A stretch of DNA of 64,000 nt from an uncultured Pseudomonadota bacterium (GTDB taxonomy: Bacteria > Pseudomonadota > Gammaproteobacteria > Steroidobacterales > Steroidobacteraceae): NCBI GenBank assembly GCA_903879335.1, contig CAIRLC010000017.1:124001-188000 (forward strand). Direction: 5' to 3'. The stretch's first letter is position 1. Every line of letters begins with the position of its first letter. Below the pieces are notes generated by a model, which did no database searches, was not told where the DNA came from, and saw only the letters and a program-made list of their open reading frames with translations. The position numbers and the translations under genes are program-made. This document shows positions 9,644-19,108 of this stretch, piece by piece.

Positions 9644-12067
9644 TCAGGCTCGAAGTCGTGCGTTAGTCGGATCGTAAAGCGGTTCGATGCCCACTACGGC
9701 CTTCTTGCGCTCACCCAGAATCTCAATCGTCAATTCCTTGCCAGGTACGGCCAAATCCGTACGCAGGTAAGCCAGTGCGATGCTCTGATTCAATCGGTAG
9801 CCAAAGCCGCCGGAGGTTACGAGACCCACCACGGCATCGCCGTCATAGACGATTGACACCGCTGACGCGTCCGCATCGCCCGCATCGACAATGAGCGGCA
9901 CAAAGCGCTCTGGCGGGCCTTGCTCGACCAATTGTTTTAGCGCCGGTTGACCGATGAATCCCCCAGCCTTATCCAGCTTCACAAAGCGGTCGAGTGAGGC
10001 CATATACGGCGTGTAGTCCGTGGTCAGATCCGCCTTCCACGAGCGATAGCACTTCTCAAGTCGCAAGCTATCCATCGCATACAAGCCAAAATCGGCAATC
10101 CCAAACTCGGCTCCGGCTTCAAACAGCAAGTCGTAGACGGACGCGACATGTTCGGATGGGATATGGAGCTCCCAACCCAGTTCACCGACATAGTTCACGC
10201 GGAACGCGAGCGCCTTCGTGTAGGCAATCTCGATCGAGCGCACGCTCAGCCACGGGAAGCCACTATTGGATAGATCCGCGGACGTCAGTTTAGCCAGCAC
10301 TTCCCGCGAACGCGGTCCCACCAGAATCAAGGTGCCATAGCGAGCGGTTTCGTTCGTGACCGTCACCGAGCCGTCGCTCGGCAGATGCGAGTGCAACCAA
10401 TGCAAATCGTGCCGCTCACCAGACGCTGCACTGATGAGCCAGTACTTGCCGTGGCCCAAATTCGTAACCGTCATTTCGGTCACGATGCCACCGCTGGGTG
10501 CGAGGAAGTAGTTCAGCGCCGTGCGGCCTTCTTTCGGTAACACGCCCGTGATTAAGCTGTCGATCCAGGCTCCTGCACCAGCACCAGTGACTTCAAATTT
10601 AGTGAAGCCCGGCAGGTCTAAGACGGCGACGCGCTTCTCGACCGCCTCGCACTCGCGCTTAACGGCTTCATGCCAATGGCAACGTCGGAAGGAGGTGTCC
10701 GTCCCACCCTTATCTCCGGGCTGCCGGAAGTAGACGGCGCGCTCCCAGCCACCTCGGGCTCCGAACTGAGCACCCTTGGCTTTGAGACGATCATAGAGCG
10801 GGGAAGCTTTCGCAGGCCGGCCGGCTGGACGCTCTTCCTGCGGATAGCCGATGCCGTACTCGTGTTGGTAGGTCTCAATCGCCTTGGCCAACGTAAACTT
10901 CTGGTTGGCATGCTCCAGGTAGCGCCGATGATCGAAGGGCCACATATCCCACTCAGGATGGCCGTTAACGACCCACTCTGCGATCGACTTGCCAGCACCA
11001 CCAGCCTGAGCGATTCCAAAGGTAAACGCACAGCAATGGTAAAAGTTGGGCAAGCCAGGCGCCGGGCCCATCAACGGATTACCGTCTGGAGCATACGGTA
11101 TCGGACCATTGATCACCGTCTTAATGCCGACGCTGCCCAAGATCGGTACCTGACCGATGGCACGTTCAATGTAGTCGCCTAAGCGGTCCAGATCATCCTC
11201 AAATAACTGGTTCGCGAATTCCTCGGGGACACCATCCAGCCAGTGTGCCCGCGCTTCCCACTCATAGGGTCCAAGCAGCAGGGAATGGCGTTCCTGACGC
11301 AGGTAATAGCTGACATCCGGGTCACGCACGAGCGGCAAGCGCGCGGTACCGCGAGCGACCAACTCGGGAATGTCTTCAGTCACCATGTATTGGTGCGACA
11401 AGGTGACGATCGGCAGGTACTGACCCACCATCGCCGCGATCTCACCGCCGCGGTAGCCCGCGGCGTTGATCACTGATTCCGCCGTGATATCACCTTTGTC
11501 GGTCGTGATCTTCCATTCACCCGTGGCAGTGCGGGAAATCGCCGTGACCTTGGTATTGCGATAAACCTCTGCGCCGCGATCGCGCGCACCCTTCGCCAAG
11601 GCCTGGGTCAGCTGCGCCGGGTCAATGTCACCATCGTACGGATCGTAGAGTGCTGCTTTGATGTCACTCACGTTCATGAACGGATGCATTGCGGCGACAT
11701 CTGAGGGTGTCATGAACTCAAATTCAATGCCCTGCGCGCGCGCCTGCGCGACGACGTGCTTGAATTCATCCACACGGTCGTCTTCATGGGCAATACGGAT
11801 ACTACCGGTGATGTGATAGTTGATGTCGTAGCCCGTCTTCTTTGCCAAGTCGGCATAAAGCTTGGTCGAATGCCGCTGCAACTTAATGGTGTTCCAGGAC
11901 GTCGAGAAATTCGGGCAATTGCCGGCGGCGTGCCAAGTCGACCCAGCCGTCAATTCGTCGCGCTCGAGCAGTACGACGTCGGTGACGCCCAACTCGGTTA
12001 AATGATAGAGCGCACTGGCGCCGACGGCACCACCGCCGATGATCACAACACGTGCATGCGTTTTCAT
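9644..12067 (-). CDS. FAD-dependent dimethylglycine dehydrogenase-like protein
   Basis: 807 residues with the same architecture as the protein at 835-3291. An N-terminal FAD Rossmann (VVIIGGGAVGASALYHL) is followed by GSTWHAAG with putative covalent-flavin His46, a DAO domain, then a GcvT folate-binding C-terminus (EKCYRSWKADLTTDYTPYMASLDRF). It begins MKTHARVV like that paralogue. ATG 12067 is the family start. It lies 57 bases downstream of a further DMGDH-like gene on the same strand, probably in one operon led by the XRE-cupin regulator. The substrate is predicted to be an N-methylated amine; the differing residues after WHAAG (NCPNFSTSWN) argue for a different substrate from the 835 copy. 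Confidence 0.9.
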   Translation of the reverse strand: MKTHARVVIIGGGAVGASALYHLTELGVTDVVLLERDELTAGSTWHAAGNCPNFSTSWNTIKLQRHSTKLYADLAKKTGYDINYHITGSIRIAHEDDRVDEFKHVVAQARAQGIEFEFMTPSDVAAMHPFMNVSDIKAALYDPYDGDIDPAQLTQALAKGARDRGAEVYRNTKVTAISRTATGEWKITTDKGDITAESVINAAGYRGGEIAAMVGQYLPIVTLSHQYMVTEDIPELVARGTARLPLVRDPDVSYYLRQERHSLLLGPYEWEARAHWLDGVPEEFANQLFEDDLDRLGDYIERAIGQVPILGSVGIKTVINGPIPYAPDGNPLMGPAPGLPNFYHCCAFTFGIAQAGGAGKSIAEWVVNGHPEWDMWPFDHRRYLEHANQKFTLAKAIETYQHEYGIGYPQEERPAGRPAKASPLYDRLKAKGAQFGARGGWERAVYFRQPGDKGGTDTSFRRCHWHEAVKRECEAVEKRVAVLDLPGFTKFEVTGAGAGAWIDSLITGVLPKEGRTALNYFLAPSGGIVTEMTVTNLGHGKYWLISAASGERHDLHWLHSHLPSDGSVTVTNETARYGTLILVGPRSREVLAKLTSADLSNSGFPWLSVRSIEIAYTKALAFRVNYVGELGWELHIPSEHVASVYDLLFEAGAEFGIADFGLYAMDSLRLEKCYRSWKADLTTDYTPYMASLDRFVKLDKAGGFIGQPALKQLVEQGPPERFVPLIVDAGDADASAVSIVYDGDAVVGLVTSGGFGYRLNQSIALAYLRTDLAVPGKELTIEILGERKKAVVGIEPLYDPTNARLRA

Positions 12068-12124
12068 AGTGTTCAGACTCCGTGGCGCGCATTGCGCCGC
12101 TGATGTTTAAATTCCGTGGATGAC

Positions 12125-14584
12125 TTAGGCTTTGATGCGCTCATTCTTAGGGTCGTAGAGCGGCTCAAGCTGCACGCGCGCGGTGTAGCGCTTCGTGGCC
12201 ACTTCAACCTCCCAATGACCTTCAGCAAGCCATTCCTTGGATACGCCGGCCGGGCAGCCGACGAAACCCATCCCAATGGACTTGCGAATGCGATGCCCCC
12301 AGGCGCCAGACCGGATGGATCCGACAATGACGCCGTCCTTAAGAATGGGTTCTTCGTGATACATGAGTGGGGCTGAATCCGAGTCGTCGTCCAGCACGAC
12401 TTGAACGAGACGCTTGGTCGGCGCGCCCTTTGCCCGATGCTCGAGCAACACTTCGCGGCCGATAAAGCCACCGGCTTTGTCCCAGGATACGGTGAAGGCG
12501 AGCCCCGATTCCATCGGTGTATCTTCGTCCGCAATATCGTGGCCCCAGCTGCGATAGCCCTTCTCCACACGGCAGGATGCCATCGAGTGATAGCCCGCGT
12601 GCTTCAGTCCGAACTCGGCGCCCGCAGCGATGATGCGCTCGTAGACATCAAGGATGTGTTCGGCTGAAACATAGAGCTCCCATCCAAGTTCGCCCACGTA
12701 GGTGATACGGCTGGCGCGAACGGTCGCATAACCGATCTCGACTTCCCGCGACCAAGCGAAAGGATGCGCCGCGTTCGAGAAATCTTCGCCGGTCAGTTTT
12801 TCGAGCAGTGGACGACTGTTCGGCCCCATGAGGCCGAGCATCGCGATACCGGGCGTCACATCAGTAATCCAGCAGTTTGTAAGCCCGAGCGACTCGCGAT
12901 GCTTCCGCAACCAAGCGAGGTCGCGCGTCTGACACGCGGCGGCCGTGACAACCATGAACTCATCTGTCGCGAGGCGCGTGATGGTGAGATCGGCCTCGAT
13001 GCCGGCACGCGCATTCAGCCACTGCGTGTAGACGAGCTTGCCCGGCGCAACATCCATCTTCGCAGTCGACAATTGGTCCAAGAGCCGGAGTGCATCCGGA
13101 CCTTGCACCAGAAATTTCGCAAAGCAGGTCTCGTCGTAGAGGCCCACGGTATCACGTACCGCTTCGCACTCTGCGCGGCAAGCATCAAACCAGTTCTGAC
13201 GGCCGTAGGAGTATTCGTATTTCGGGTTTGACCCGGGTGCCGCATACCAGTTTGGACGTTCCCAACCGGCCAACTCACCCATACAGGCACCCGCCGCGAC
13301 CAAACGATCGTGCAGCGGGGTACGCCGTGAATTGCGTGCTGTCTGGTACTGGTAATACGGCCAATGCATGGCGTACAGCAGACCCAATGTTTCAACCGTC
13401 CGATCGTGCAGATAACGACGATTCTTCTGAAAGGGCTGAATTCGACGGACATCAACATCGGCCAGATCCATGGGCGGCCGACGCTCGACAATCCAGTCTG
13501 CGAGCACCTTGCCCGCGCCGCCACTACCGGCGATACCGACCGAATTAAAGCCGGTCAGCAGAAATAAGTCCTTCACCTCCGGCGTTTCACCCATGTAATA
13601 CCGATCATCAGGCGTAAAGCTCTCAGGCCCATTGAAGAAGAGCTGAATGCCAGCATCAGCGAGCTTCGGCATCCGCTTGATTGCCATATTCATGATCGGT
13701 TCGAAGTGATCGTAATCTTCAGGCAAGGAGTCGAAGCAGAACTCCTCGGGAATACCATTCATGCCCCATGGCTTGGCGACCGGTTCAAAGCAGCCCATCA
13801 AAATCTTGCCGGCATCTTCTTTGTAATACGCACACTCGTCGGGTATGCGCAGTACTGGAAGATTGGAAGGAACCCCTTCGAGAGGCTCGGTCACGATGTA
13901 GAAGTGCTCTGCAGCATGCAGCGGCACTGCGACACCGACGTCTGCCGCTAAGCCATGCGACCACATGCCGCCACACAATACGACCGTATCGGCGCGGATC
14001 ACACCATCTGCGGTTTCAACACCGACCGCGCGCCCATTCTCGACCAAGATCTTCGTGACTTTCGTGTTCTCGAAAATCTTAGCGCCGCGCTGCTTCGCGC
14101 CTTTGGCGAGCGCTTGCGTGACGTCGATCGGATTGGTCTGACCGTCTTTAGGCAGAAAAATACCACCGACGACATCCGTCAGATCGAGCAGTGGCCACTT
14201 CGACTTGATGTCCGATGGTGTCAATAAGTCCACCTCGAGACCAAAGCATTTGCCCATCGACATGCCGCGCTTCAGTTCTTCAAAACGCGCCTCAGTCTTG
14301 GCGACACTGACCGATCCATTCTGTTTAAAGCCGGTGGCCTGCCCGGTTTCCGCTTCCAGTGAGCCATAGAGCGTTGCCGTGTACTTGGCGAGCTCCGTCA
14401 GGTTGCGCGTCGCGCGCAATTGACCTACGAGCCCTGCGGCGTGCCAAGTGGTGCCGCACGTGAGCTGTTTGCGCTCCAAGAGCACCACATCAGTGACGCC
14501 GATTTTGGTGAGGTGATACGCCACCGAACAGCCAGCGACGCCGCCGCCGATGATCACTACATTTGCATGAGAAGGAATTGCCAT
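12125..14584 (-). CDS. FAD-dependent dimethylglycine dehydrogenase-like protein, divergent paralogue
   Basis: 819 residues. It has the DAO FAD domain (VVIIGGGVAGCSVAYHL), GTTWHAAG with His48 as presumed covalent-FAD site, DDRYYMGETPE and GFNSVGIAGSGGAGKVLADWI, then the GcvT domain (ASCRVEKGYRSWGHDIADEDTPMESGL). This is the usual DMGDH/sarcosine dehydrogenase layout, and it is clearly the least similar of the four paralogues in the window. It starts at ATG 14584, 29 bases after the XRE-cupin gene. A role in C1 oxidation of a methylated amine is inferred from family and context. Confidence 0.9.
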   Translation of the reverse strand: MAIPSHANVVIIGGGVAGCSVAYHLTKIGVTDVVLLERKQLTCGTTWHAAGLVGQLRATRNLTELAKYTATLYGSLEAETGQATGFKQNGSVSVAKTEARFEELKRGMSMGKCFGLEVDLLTPSDIKSKWPLLDLTDVVGGIFLPKDGQTNPIDVTQALAKGAKQRGAKIFENTKVTKILVENGRAVGVETADGVIRADTVVLCGGMWSHGLAADVGVAVPLHAAEHFYIVTEPLEGVPSNLPVLRIPDECAYYKEDAGKILMGCFEPVAKPWGMNGIPEEFCFDSLPEDYDHFEPIMNMAIKRMPKLADAGIQLFFNGPESFTPDDRYYMGETPEVKDLFLLTGFNSVGIAGSGGAGKVLADWIVERRPPMDLADVDVRRIQPFQKNRRYLHDRTVETLGLLYAMHWPYYQYQTARNSRRTPLHDRLVAAGACMGELAGWERPNWYAAPGSNPKYEYSYGRQNWFDACRAECEAVRDTVGLYDETCFAKFLVQGPDALRLLDQLSTAKMDVAPGKLVYTQWLNARAGIEADLTITRLATDEFMVVTAAACQTRDLAWLRKHRESLGLTNCWITDVTPGIAMLGLMGPNSRPLLEKLTGEDFSNAAHPFAWSREVEIGYATVRASRITYVGELGWELYVSAEHILDVYERIIAAGAEFGLKHAGYHSMASCRVEKGYRSWGHDIADEDTPMESGLAFTVSWDKAGGFIGREVLLEHRAKGAPTKRLVQVVLDDDSDSAPLMYHEEPILKDGVIVGSIRSGAWGHRIRKSIGMGFVGCPAGVSKEWLAEGHWEVEVATKRYTARVQLEPLYDPKNERIKA

Positions 14585-14613
14585 AGGGGTACTACCTGAG
14601 TCGGTCAGTGAAA

Positions 14614-15234
14614 CTAATAACGGGGTGGCGCAATCACCCAGAGCGAGACAGACTCCTCGCGACCCGGGTTTGACGCTGTGAATGGTTCGCCGCGGCCGAT
14701 TCTGAAACTATCGCCCGCTTTAAGTAAAAACTCTCGGTCCAGCACCTGGAGCTCCAGCTCGCCGGAGAGCACTACGCCTGACTGTTCGGCCATCCGCGAC
14801 ACCTGGACGTCACCGCTGCGCGCTCCCGGCGCGAAGCGGCTCATGATCAACTCCGCTTCACCATTCAGTGTCGGTGAGAGCAGTTCTTCTTCAATACCGG
14901 TGCCGGGAAAATCGAGACGACGGCGATGCTCGCGTCGGACAACATAGCCATGCTCGCTGGGTTCGCGTGGGTCGTACCCCTGAAAAAACCAACTGATGCT
15001 GACGCCCAGTGCGTCGCTGATCGCTTTCAGCGTGGAGATGGAGATCTCCGAGCGCCCGCGCTCAATTTGGCTCACGTAGCCGATGGACTTACCGATCGAT
15101 TGCGCGAGCTCAGCCAATCGCATCCGACGTGCCTCCCGCAGGTCTCTAATCTGCGCACCGAGGGGGCTCGGCGGGCGAGCGGCGGCCGCGACTGCCGGTA
15201 CAGCGTCAAGCCTGGTGGCTATCGTGTCGGACAT
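14614..15234 (-). CDS. XRE-family regulator with C-terminal cupin domain
   Basis: 206 residues: a disordered Ala-rich leader, a helix-turn-helix (about 28-85; MRLAELAQSIGKSIGYVSQIE, SISTLKAISDALGVSISWFF) and a C-terminal cupin (about 125-203; GVVLSGELELQVLDREFLLKAGDSFRI). This is the PuuR-like architecture in which the cupin binds a small amine-derived ligand. ATG 15234 follows a strong purine-rich site (GGGAGGGGG). It precedes two DMGDH-like genes on the same strand and is divergent from an alcohol dehydrogenase, so it probably controls both and itself. Confidence 0.9.
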   Translation of the reverse strand: MSDTIATRLDAVPAVAAAARPPSPLGAQIRDLREARRMRLAELAQSIGKSIGYVSQIERGRSEISISTLKAISDALGVSISWFFQGYDPREPSEHGYVVRREHRRRLDFPGTGIEEELLSPTLNGEAELIMSRFAPGARSGDVQVSRMAEQSGVVLSGELELQVLDREFLLKAGDSFRIGRGEPFTASNPGREESVSLWVIAPPRY

Positions 15235-15285
15235 ACCCCCTCCCGCAGAATCTATTTCACGCTGGAGTTTACGCCCGGTGTGTTA

Positions 15286-15299
15286 TTCACGTTCGTGAA
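15286..15299. promoter_or_regulatory. TTCACG-TT-CGTGAA palindrome
   Basis: Perfect 6-bp arms about a 2-bp centre in the divergent XRE/alcohol dehydrogenase promoter region. It is followed by GAAATTT(N7)AAATTTC at about 15297-15317. It is a candidate operator for the XRE regulator by position; binding is inference. Confidence 0.4.
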
Positions 15300-15399
15300 A
15301 TTTTTCTTCCAAATTTCATTTAATTCGACCGACTGATCGCTTGTTGGCAGCAGCCCCGCCCTTCTAGACTGAGGCCTACCCCTTCGTGAGCTTGCCGCT

Positions 15400-16467
15400 A
15401 TGCCTGATCGCGCTTCACCCCACATGCAAGCCATGCTGCTCGCCGGTCACGGGGGTGTCGACCGACTGATCGCGTCTGAGGTGCCGATTCCGACTGCGGG
15501 CCCGGGTGAAGTCCTCGTGCGCCTCGGTGGCGCCGCCGTGAACAATACGGACATCAACTTGCGGGTGGGCTGGTACTCAAAATCAGTCGTCGAAGCCACC
15601 GAAGCCACTTCCCATGGCGAGGCTGACACCCGCGATGCTGGATGGGCCGGTAATGCCCTGCACTTCCCACGCATTCAAGGCGCGGATGGCGTGGGGCACA
15701 TTGTTGCCGTTGGCGCCGGTGTCCGCGCTGAACGCATCGGGTCGCGCGTCATCATTGATCCCATTCTGCGTTCGGGATCGACGGTTCAGTACTTTGGCTC
15801 AGATACGCCAGGGTCCTTTGCCCAATACACCTGCGTGCCGGATAGCAATGCCGTGACTATCCATAGCCACTGGTCAGATCCCGAACTGGCGACCTTCCCT
15901 TGCTCATCGCTCGCGGCCTTGCATCTCATCAGCCGGGCCCAGGTGCAAGCTGGCCAGCGCGTGCTCATCACGGGCGCCTCCGGCGGTGTCGGCACCGCCG
16001 CCTTACAGTGGGCGGTCGCCCGTGGCGCAGAGGTCACAGCGATCGCCGACGCATCAAAATCGGCGGCATTGGAGACGCTAGGTGCAGCTGCGGTCTTGCC
16101 TCGTTACCAAGGCGTATCACAGGTTTTTGGAGAGAGCGCCTTTGATGCGGTGATTGATGTCGTCGGCGGACCTGCATTTCCAGATCTGCTCATCGCACTG
16201 CGCCCACATGGACATTACGCCACGGCCGGCGCGATCGCCGGCCCCGTGGTGGAACTCGATCTACGCACGGTCTATCTGAAGGATCTGACCCTACACGGGT
16301 GCACAATTCCCCCGACCGGAATGTTTGCTGATCTGGTACGGGCGATTGAAGACGGCACGCTTCGCCCGCTGGTCGCCGCCACCTATCACCTATCGGACTT
16401 AGGTGCAGCGCAGCAGGAATTCTTGCTCAAACGCCACGTGGGCAAGATTGCGCTCAGCATCGACTGA
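15400..16467 (+). CDS. Zinc-less alcohol dehydrogenase / quinone oxidoreductase (MDR superfamily)
   Basis: 355 residues of the medium-chain dehydrogenase/reductase superfamily. Visible are the GroES-like N-terminus (GEVLVRLGGAAVNNTDINLRVG), GADGVGHIVAVGAGV, and the NADPH fold VLITGASGGVGTAALQWAVARGAEVTAIA. The catalytic-zinc ligands and structural-zinc cysteines of classical alcohol dehydrogenases are not evident, so a quinone-reductase/crotonyl-reductase-like enzyme is likely. ATG 15400 has no clear ribosome site, and ATG 15424 or 15433 would give the more usual N-terminus. Convergent with folD 24 bases away. Its substrate and its link to amine catabolism are unknown. Confidence 0.85.
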   Translation: MPDRASPHMQAMLLAGHGGVDRLIASEVPIPTAGPGEVLVRLGGAAVNNTDINLRVGWYSKSVVEATEATSHGEADTRDAGWAGNALHFPRIQGADGVGHIVAVGAGVRAERIGSRVIIDPILRSGSTVQYFGSDTPGSFAQYTCVPDSNAVTIHSHWSDPELATFPCSSLAALHLISRAQVQAGQRVLITGASGGVGTAALQWAVARGAEVTAIADASKSAALETLGAAAVLPRYQGVSQVFGESAFDAVIDVVGGPAFPDLLIALRPHGHYATAGAIAGPVVELDLRTVYLKDLTLHGCTIPPTGMFADLVRAIEDGTLRPLVAATYHLSDLGAAQQEFLLKRHVGKIALSID

Positions 16468-16491
16468 GGCTGAGCGCGGCCCCGATCGGAG

Positions 16492-17358
16492 TCAATCCTC
16501 GTCGATACCGACCGTGCGCTCCGCCGAGCGCAGCGTATTGAACAACAACATCGTGACCGTCATCGGACCCACACCGCCCGGCACTGGCGAGATCAGCGAC
16601 GCTTTCTGACGGACGCCTTCAAAATCGACATCACCGACGATACGGCCATCCGGCAGGCGATTGATGCCGACGTCGATGACCACCGCACCGGTACGAACCA
16701 TTTGCGGCACGATCAGGTTCGGCACGCCAGCGGCGACCACCAAGATATCGGCCATGAGCGTGAACATCGCCAGATCGCGTGTCAGTTTGTGACAGATCGA
16801 TACGGTGGCGTCCTTCTGCATCAGCATCATCGCGACTGGCTTGCCCACGATATTGCTCGCGCCGACGACACAGACATTGCGGCCTGCAATTTCGACGTTC
16901 TCGTGCTCCAGCAACTTCTGTACGCCATAGGGGGTGCACGGCGGAAATACGGTTGAGCCCGTCAGCAAGCCACCCACGTTGTACAGGTGGAAGCCATCGA
17001 CATCCTTGGCGGCGGAAATGCGCTCAAGCACGGCGCTGACTTCGATGTGCGCCGGCAATGGCAACTGCACGAGGATGCCATGCACGGTTGGATCGTCATT
17101 CAAGCGATCAATTTCAGCCAGGAGCCTGTCCTGAGACACGTCCGCCGGCATGACAATCCGCTCAGAGCGGATGCCGACATCTTCGCAGGCCCGCACCTTA
17201 TTACTGACATAGAGCTGCGAGGCTGGGTTTTGGCCAACCAAAATGACGGCCAAACCGGGCGTCAACCCGTGGCTGGCCGCGAGTTTGGCGATGCGGGCCT
17301 TGTATTCAGCGCGCAATTTCTTGGCAACAGCCTTGCCATCAATAATCCGAGCGGTCAT
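16492..17358 (-). CDS. folD: Methylenetetrahydrofolate dehydrogenase / cyclohydrolase
   Basis: 288 residues, full-length FolD. It converts 5,10-methylene-THF to methenyl-THF and 10-formyl-THF in the cytosol, generating NADPH. Motifs: SQLYVSNKVRACEDVGI (catalytic Tyr...Lys), GILVQLPLP, VDGFHLYNVG, FPPCTPYGV, the Rossmann segment GRNVCVVGASNIVGKP and PGGVGPMTVTMLL. ATG 17358 is the family start. Its neighbours (four DMGDH-like enzymes, two sarcosine oxidases and methyltransferases) produce methylene-THF, so this copy is probably dedicated to oxidising amine-derived C1 units. Whether a housekeeping folD exists elsewhere cannot be told here. Confidence 0.96.
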   Translation of the reverse strand: MTARIIDGKAVAKKLRAEYKARIAKLAASHGLTPGLAVILVGQNPASQLYVSNKVRACEDVGIRSERIVMPADVSQDRLLAEIDRLNDDPTVHGILVQLPLPAHIEVSAVLERISAAKDVDGFHLYNVGGLLTGSTVFPPCTPYGVQKLLEHENVEIAGRNVCVVGASNIVGKPVAMMLMQKDATVSICHKLTRDLAMFTLMADILVVAAGVPNLIVPQMVRTGAVVIDVGINRLPDGRIVGDVDFEGVRQKASLISPVPGGVGPMTVTMLLFNTLRSAERTVGIDED

Positions 17359-17482
17359 GGGCGGGATACTCTGGGTTCTGTTGGGAACATTTCCGAATTC
17401 TACCCGCGCGCTGTGACAGTGGCATGGTCATTCAGCGCAATTGCATGAAGCGCCGCGCGCAGTCCTGAGGATTCCGGATCGC

Positions 17483-17519
17483 CGAAAACGAAACCGCCGG
17501 CTCAAAGCCGGCGGTTTCG
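17483..17519 (-). terminator. Rho-independent terminator of mttB-like gene
   Basis: A perfect 14-bp stem (17489-17502 with 17506-17519) with a 3-base loop is followed, on the minus strand, by a TTTT tract (17484-17487). It lies 21 bases beyond the methyltransferase stop. Confidence 0.8.
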
Positions 17520-17539
17520 TCGCAAGCCAACGATCTGAG

Positions 17540-19108
17540 TTACTTCGCCCGCATTCCAGAGCGCGGCAGTCGGACCGGGAACTTCGCCCGGATGACCTCG
17601 TCCACTTCCTCAGCGATGTGCGCTGGGAAGTGCGTGCCCAACAGGTCTTGGACCTTTTTCGCCGCGCGATCGAGCACGCTGGTCGAGCCCTGCTCGATCC
17701 ACTCGTTCGGACTGCGACGATCGCCAACGCCCGGGTAGATGTATTCGGTCTGCATCAATTGCAGCGTCTGATCGGCGCCGAGGTAGTGTCCCGGACCGTT
17801 CAAGCAGACATCCTTAATGACCTCAAAGGACAACTTCTCTTCGTTGACCTCAATACCCTTGATCGTTCGCTGCGCCGCACCGATCGTATCGTTGTCGATC
17901 AGAAGGCTTTCAAGCGAGTAGCCAAGCAAGCTGGCGTGCATGCCGGCCGACTCATAGATCATGTTGGCACCGGCGTTGCCGACGAGGGCATGGTTTAGCG
18001 CCTTTTCGGCACCCGCCTGCTCGTCCGCAATCTTCGAATCGGTCATGCCGGAGGCTGTTCCACCGGTCAAATTATAGAAGTGAGCCATCTGACCGGCCGC
18101 CGCCGACAGCAATGCTTGCTCAGGGCTACCGCCGGACATGGCCCCGGTGCGCAGATCGGACACGAAGCACCAGGTGCCGAAGATTGCCGGATGGCCCGGC
18201 TTGATTGCGTTCACATAGACGATGCCCGCCAAACACTCGGCCACTTCCTGGGCCAAGGCTCCGGCGATCGCCGCTGGCGCTGTCGCGCCGGCCTGCCCGG
18301 CCGAAAGCAAGAGCACGGGCATGCCACCGCGAACCGCGACTTCCAAGCACTTGCAGGCGTCGGTCGCAAACTTCATCGGCGGGACAACAAAGCAATTGGA
18401 CTGGCTGACAAAGGGGCGCTCGCGCCATTTGTCTTCACCGCCCGCGATCATGTGCAGCATTTCGAGGGACTTCTCGAGGTGCTCAGGCAACACCCAGCTC
18501 GAACCGACGTGCTTGGTCGTGCTCGACACCGCGGCGTAGCAGGTGTTGAAGTCCATTTCGTAAGGATCCGGCAGGTCGCGGGGAACCACGGCACGCTGGA
18601 AGAAGTGAATGTGTTCCAACGTGTCGACGATGCGTCCGATGTCGTAGAGATCTTGGATCTTGGACTCGCGATAGGTGCCGTCGGCATTGACCATGTTCAC
18701 GGCAGCGCCGGCAGTACCGAAGTAGACCTTCTTGCCCCACGGCTCGAGGTCAAACTTAGGATCCTGAGCGTATAGCGGGAAATTGCGTCCGGCCTTGGCG
18801 AGCATGTCCTCCACCAGCGCACGCGGGAAGAGCAGTCGGCCGCGGTCACTGAGGGTGCAACCGGCGCGCGTCAAAATCTCGACGCCAGACTCCGGCGCAT
18901 CAGCCAAGCCCACCTCTTCGAGCAACCGCAGCGCGGTCTCGTGGATCTGCTGGATGTCGGAATCACTCAGCGGGCGGTAGGAACCACCGGGCATGCCTGG
19001 CACCACAGGGCGCAGGTGATCGGGCAAGCGCCCTGAACGCTCCGCGCGGCGGGCATCTCGACCAGAAGGGCGGCGGGCTCGGACAGTGGACTCTTCAGAC
19101 ACAGACAT
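17540..19108 (-). CDS. Trimethylamine methyltransferase (MttB) family protein, non-pyrrolysine
   Basis: 522 residues of the MttB superfamily. Members move a methyl from a quaternary or tertiary amine to a cognate corrinoid protein; characterised non-pyrrolysine members act on glycine betaine, proline betaine or carnitine. Motifs include the LRLLEEVGLADAPESGVEILTRAG N-terminal region, FGTAGAAVNMV, SAGQAGATAPAAIAGALAQEVAE and TGGTASGMTDSK. The frame is continuous without an internal amber codon. ATG 19108 is chosen for the GGAG seven bases upstream; an in-frame ATG at 19162 gives an unlikely extension. An Arg-rich N-terminal tail (RARRPSGRDARRAERSGR) is shared with the second copy. No corrinoid-protein gene is nearby. 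Confidence 0.9.
   Translation of the reverse strand: MSVSEESTVRARRPSGRDARRAERSGRLPDHLRPVVPGMPGGSYRPLSDSDIQQIHETALRLLEEVGLADAPESGVEILTRAGCTLSDRGRLLFPRALVEDMLAKAGRNFPLYAQDPKFDLEPWGKKVYFGTAGAAVNMVNADGTYRESKIQDLYDIGRIVDTLEHIHFFQRAVVPRDLPDPYEMDFNTCYAAVSSTTKHVGSSWVLPEHLEKSLEMLHMIAGGEDKWRERPFVSQSNCFVVPPMKFATDACKCLEVAVRGGMPVLLLSAGQAGATAPAAIAGALAQEVAECLAGIVYVNAIKPGHPAIFGTWCFVSDLRTGAMSGGSPEQALLSAAAGQMAHFYNLTGGTASGMTDSKIADEQAGAEKALNHALVGNAGANMIYESAGMHASLLGYSLESLLIDNDTIGAAQRTIKGIEVNEEKLSFEVIKDVCLNGPGHYLGADQTLQLMQTEYIYPGVGDRRSPNEWIEQGSTSVLDRAAKKVQDLLGTHFPAHIAEEVDEVIRAKFPVRLPRSGMRAK

Noticed and set aside
17540-19108. Possible pyrrolysine (amber-containing) trimethylamine methyltransferase
   Set aside because: The frame is continuous from start to TAA with no in-frame TAG, as is that of the second copy, so both are non-pyrrolysine members.
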